A program made the translations under genes and the position numbers. The notes below the pieces were generated by a model. That model saw only the letters and a list, made by a program, of their open reading frames with translations. It did no database searches and was not told the DNA's origin. This document shows positions 61,721 to 64,000 of a DNA stretch of 64,000 nucleotides, piece by piece (positions within the stretch are counted from its first letter, which is position 1; every line of letters begins with the position of its first letter). The stretch spans positions 62,001 through 126,000 of the forward strand of contig NZ_LGED01000079.1 of NCBI RefSeq assembly GCF_001280085.1. The letters run 5' to 3'. This DNA comes from Saccharothrix sp. NRRL B-16348. GTDB taxonomy: Bacteria; Actinomycetota; Actinomycetes; Mycobacteriales; Pseudonocardiaceae.

Positions 61721-63118
61721 TCAGGCGGTCGTGCAGGCGCTGCCGTTGAGGGTGAACGACGGCGGCGCGGCGGTGTTGCCGGTGTGGTTCGCCTGGAAGC
61801 CGATGGTGACCGAGGCGTTCGGCGCCAGGGTGGCGTTGTAGGAGACGTTCCTGGCGGCCACCTGGCCGGAGGTGGGTGAGTAGGTGGCGTTCCAGCCGGA
61901 CGTGATGGTCTGCCCGCCGGGCAGCGTGAAGGCCAACGACCAGCCGTCGATCGGCGCCGTGCCGGTGTTGGTCACGGTGATGCTCGACGTCAGGCCGGTG
62001 TTCCAGGCGTTGATGGTGTCGGTGACCCGGCAGTTCGCGTCACCGGGCACCGAGGTCGTCGTCGTAGTCGTGGTCGTCGTGGGCACGTTGCCGAAGGCCG
62101 AGACCATGGCGTCGTAGGCGGGCTTGGGCTGGAGGTTGCCGTCGAACGGCAGCGCCGCGCCCTCGCCGGGGAACACGCCGGGGATCCACGAGTGGTTGTC
62201 GCTCAACCCCCACGTCGTGATGCCGACGCACCTGGCCACCGCGAGGCACGCGTTGACGACCGCGGTGTAGTCCCGCGCCTGCTGGGCCAGCTTGGCGCTG
62301 TCGGCGGGTGTCCGCATCCGGATGTCCAGCTCGGTGATCGCGACGTCGACGCCGAGGTCGGCGAGCCGCTGCATGTTCTGCCGCATGGTTGACGGCACCT
62401 GGCCGACGATCAGGTGCGCCTGGAGCCCGACGCCGTCGATCGGCACGCCCTGCTCCTTGAACGCCTTGACCATGTTGTAGACGCCGTCGCTCTTCGCGCC
62501 GATGCCGTCGGTGTTGTAGTCGTTGTAGTACAGCTTCGCGGTCGGGTCGGCGGCACGGGCGATGCGGAACGCGTCCGCGATGTAGCCGTCACCGAGCTTC
62601 TGCTGCCAGAACGACTGCCGCCGCGTGCCGTCCTCCGCGAACGCCTCGTTGACCACGTCCCAGGCGAACACCTTGCCCTTGTAGTGGCCCATGACGGTGT
62701 TGATGTGGTTGACCATCGCCGAGCGCATGTCCGTCGCCGACAGGTTCTGCACCCATGGCGGGGTCTGGCTGTGCCAGACCAGCGTGTGCCCGCGGACCTT
62801 CTGGTTGGCCGCGACCGCGCCGGCGACGACCTGGTCGCCGCGGGTGAACGTGAAGTTGCCGCGGCTGGGTTGGGTGGCGTCCCACTTCATCTCGTTGCCG
62901 GGCGTCACGACGCCGGCCTCCCGGGCGTTCAGCGCGCGGTACGCCGAGTCGTTGAAGTCGCCCGCGGTCATGGAGTTGCCGAAGTACCGGCCCTTGGCCG
63001 CGGCGAGGTCGCGCAGGGGAGCAGCGGCCGATGCCGCCGGGGACAGGATGACGGTCAGCGCGGTGACGGACGCCAGTGCCACCGCCACCGCGCCGAGCCT
63101 CTTCGTCGTGGTGATCAC
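61721..63118 (-). CDS. Secreted GH10 endo-beta-1,4-xylanase with CBM2
   Basis: 465 residues. Signal peptide (LGAVAVALASVTALTVILSPAASAA). GH10 barrel at about 35-345 with acid/base Glu in WDVVNEAF and nucleophile Glu in ITELDIRM; also GHTLVWHSQTPPWV and WGLSDNHSWIP. A short Thr linker leads to a C-terminal CBM2 (CRVTDTINAWNTGLTSSITVTNTG, TFTLPGGQTITSGWNATYS). Cleaves xylan outside the cell. GTG at 63118 with GGAGG upstream, 37 bases after the esterase stop. Confidence 0.95.
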   Translation of the reverse strand: MITTTKRLGAVAVALASVTALTVILSPAASAAAPLRDLAAAKGRYFGNSMTAGDFNDSAYRALNAREAGVVTPGNEMKWDATQPSRGNFTFTRGDQVVAGAVAANQKVRGHTLVWHSQTPPWVQNLSATDMRSAMVNHINTVMGHYKGKVFAWDVVNEAFAEDGTRRQSFWQQKLGDGYIADAFRIARAADPTAKLYYNDYNTDGIGAKSDGVYNMVKAFKEQGVPIDGVGLQAHLIVGQVPSTMRQNMQRLADLGVDVAITELDIRMRTPADSAKLAQQARDYTAVVNACLAVARCVGITTWGLSDNHSWIPGVFPGEGAALPFDGNLQPKPAYDAMVSAFGNVPTTTTTTTTTSVPGDANCRVTDTINAWNTGLTSSITVTNTGTAPIDGWSLAFTLPGGQTITSGWNATYSPTSGQVAARNVSYNATLAPNASVTIGFQANHTGNTAAPPSFTLNGSACTTA

Positions 63119-63155
63119 GGAGCCTCCAGTCGACGGGTCTCGTGGATCGGGTCGA

Positions 63156-64000
63156 TCACGCCGCGGCGCAGGGCACGCCGTTGAGCGTGAACCCGGTGGC
63201 GGCGGAGCTGGTGCCGGTGTGGGTGGCCTGGAAGCCGATCGACACCGACCCGTTCGCCGGGATCTGCGCGTTGTAGTCGACGTTGCGCGCGGTCACCTGG
63301 CCGGTGGCGGGGGAGTAGGTGGCGCTCCAGCCGCCGGTGATGGCCTGTCCACCCGGGAGCGCGAACTGGAGCTGCCAGCCGTTCACCGCGGTGGTGGAGG
63401 TGTTCGTGATGGTGATCGTCTCGGTCAGGCCGGTGCTCCAGGCGTTGACCACCGCGGTGACCTTGCACGCGTCGGACGGAACCGGCGTCGTCGTGGTCGT
63501 CGTGGTTGTTGTCGTGGTGGTGGTGGTGGTTGTCGTCGTGGTCGTGGGCGGACGGTCAAGGCCGAGGAAGGCGATGGAGTACGCGAGCATGCCGGGCTGC
63601 GGCAAGGTGTGGCCGGTGCCCTGGATGCTGATGCCCTCGACGGCGTTGCCGTACCGCGTGCGGGTCCAGCTCGACTGCGGGTAGTCGGTGGACGACGGCG
63701 TCCGGCTCACCCTGTGGAGGTCCGTCCACTGGTCCAGCTCCTCGCCGAAGTTCGGGTAGGCGAGCGTGGTGTCGGTGGTGCCGTGCCAGAACTGCATCCG
63801 CGGGTACGGGCCGGTGTAGCCCGGGTACATGGCCCGCGCCTGGTCACCCCACTGCTGCGGGGACTTCAGGAGGTTCCCGCCCGAGCACTGGCTGTTCCAC
63901 AGCGAGCCGTTGGTGGTCGCGAAGCAGCCCGCCGGCACGCCCGAGTACGCCGCGCCCGCGCTGAACACGTCCGGGTACTGGGCGGCCAGCACGTTGGTCA
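63156..64000 (-). CDS. CE1/PHB-depolymerase-like esterase with CBM2, 5' end outside window
   Basis: C-terminal part of a secreted esterase; the signal peptide and nucleophile elbow lie beyond the right edge. Visible are TNVLAAQYPDVFSAGAAYSG, the region of the Asp in FWHGTTDTTLAY and the His in GTGHTLPQPG, matching acetylxylan/feruloyl esterases of the CE1 type. A linker of about twenty threonines (63480-63545) joins a CBM2 (CKVTAVVNAWSTGLTETITITNTS). It would strip acyl groups from xylan ahead of the GH10 enzyme. Confidence 0.88.
   Translation of the reverse strand, partial: TNVLAAQYPDVFSAGAAYSGVPAGCFATTNGSLWNSQCSGGNLLKSPQQWGDQARAMYPGYTGPYPRMQFWHGTTDTTLAYPNFGEELDQWTDLHRVSRTPSSTDYPQSSWTRTRYGNAVEGISIQGTGHTLPQPGMLAYSIAFLGLDRPPTTTTTTTTTTTTTTTTTTTTPVPSDACKVTAVVNAWSTGLTETITITNTSTTAVNGWQLQFALPGGQAITGGWSATYSPATGQVTARNVDYNAQIPANGSVSIGFQATHTGTSSAATGFTLNGVPCAAA
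63480..63545. repeat. Low-complexity poly-Thr linker coding repeat
   Basis: Short GTN-type triplets coding about twenty threonines on the minus strand; a flexible O-glycosylatable linker, prone to slippage. A shorter version (62045-62090) is in the GH10 gene. Confidence 0.85.

Noticed and set aside
63480..63545. Tandem triplets resembling a small repeat array
   Set aside because: They encode a poly-Thr linker in a secreted esterase; no spacers, so not CRISPR.

Overview
High-GC DNA with frequent GTG/TTG starts, many 4-base stop/start overlaps, CBM2 domains on poly-Thr linkers, a DUF3558 lipoprotein and a class F sortase points to a filamentous actinomycete, most likely Pseudonocardiales (Saccharothrix/Actinosynnema/Lentzea-like). 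The genus is an inference; no rRNA, tRNA, insertion sequence or CRISPR array was seen.

Layout. (1) 1-7.4 kb: two minus-strand units. The first reads maleate-isomerase-like enzyme, class A flavin monooxygenase, a cysteine-free Asp/Glu-racemase-like protein and a HemB that runs off the left edge. The second, ending in a very strong terminator, reads YCII-LuxR regulator, LLM flavoenzyme, LysR, EamA exporter. (2) 8-19.3 kb: mixed accessory genes: a GNAT/ATP-grasp fusion, a membrane protein carrying an AMP-ligase C-terminal domain without its lysine, a secreted PKD protein, a MerR regulator with a mirrored double operator and its exported peptidase target, a serine hydrolase, and a TIR-TM-WD40 receptor of 14 repeats. 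(3) 19.4-26.3 kb: a compact class III lanthipeptide locus whose 33-residue precursor overlaps the 3' end of its synthetase, then a tautomerase, two SDRs and XRE, HxlR and NarL-type regulators.

(4) 26.5-47.3 kb is the centrepiece: a natural-product cluster of two divergent operons. Leftward: MIO ammonia-lyase/aminomutase, carbamoyltransferase, two ABC exporters, second carbamoyltransferase. Rightward: sugar-nucleotide dehydratase, GT4 glycosyltransferase, AMP-ligase, carrier protein, third carbamoyltransferase, PIG-L deacetylase, amine oxidase, WxcM/FdtA isomerase, aminotransferase, an orphan small protein and a free-standing condensation domain. Read together, an aryl acid is made from tyrosine, loaded on a carrier, joined to an amine by the condensation enzyme, glycosylated with amino sugars that are deacetylated and carbamoylated, and exported. 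My best structural guess is a glycocinnamoyl-polyamine of the cinodine/LL-BM123/coumamidine type, with a beta-tyrosine-containing glycoside as the alternative; this is inference from gene content.

(5) 47.3-58.7 kb: DUF3558 lipoprotein, class F sortase with an Excalibur surface protein, a DUF4303/HEAT-like protein, an alpha-oxoamine synthase paired with a flavoenzyme (one bldA-type TTA codon), a TetR/DUF418 pair around a perfect operator, and a Ser/Thr kinase. (6) 58.8-64 kb: a secreted hemicellulase operon (CE1-type esterase with CBM2, GH10 xylanase with CBM2, GH127 with two ricin-type trefoils), cut by the right edge.
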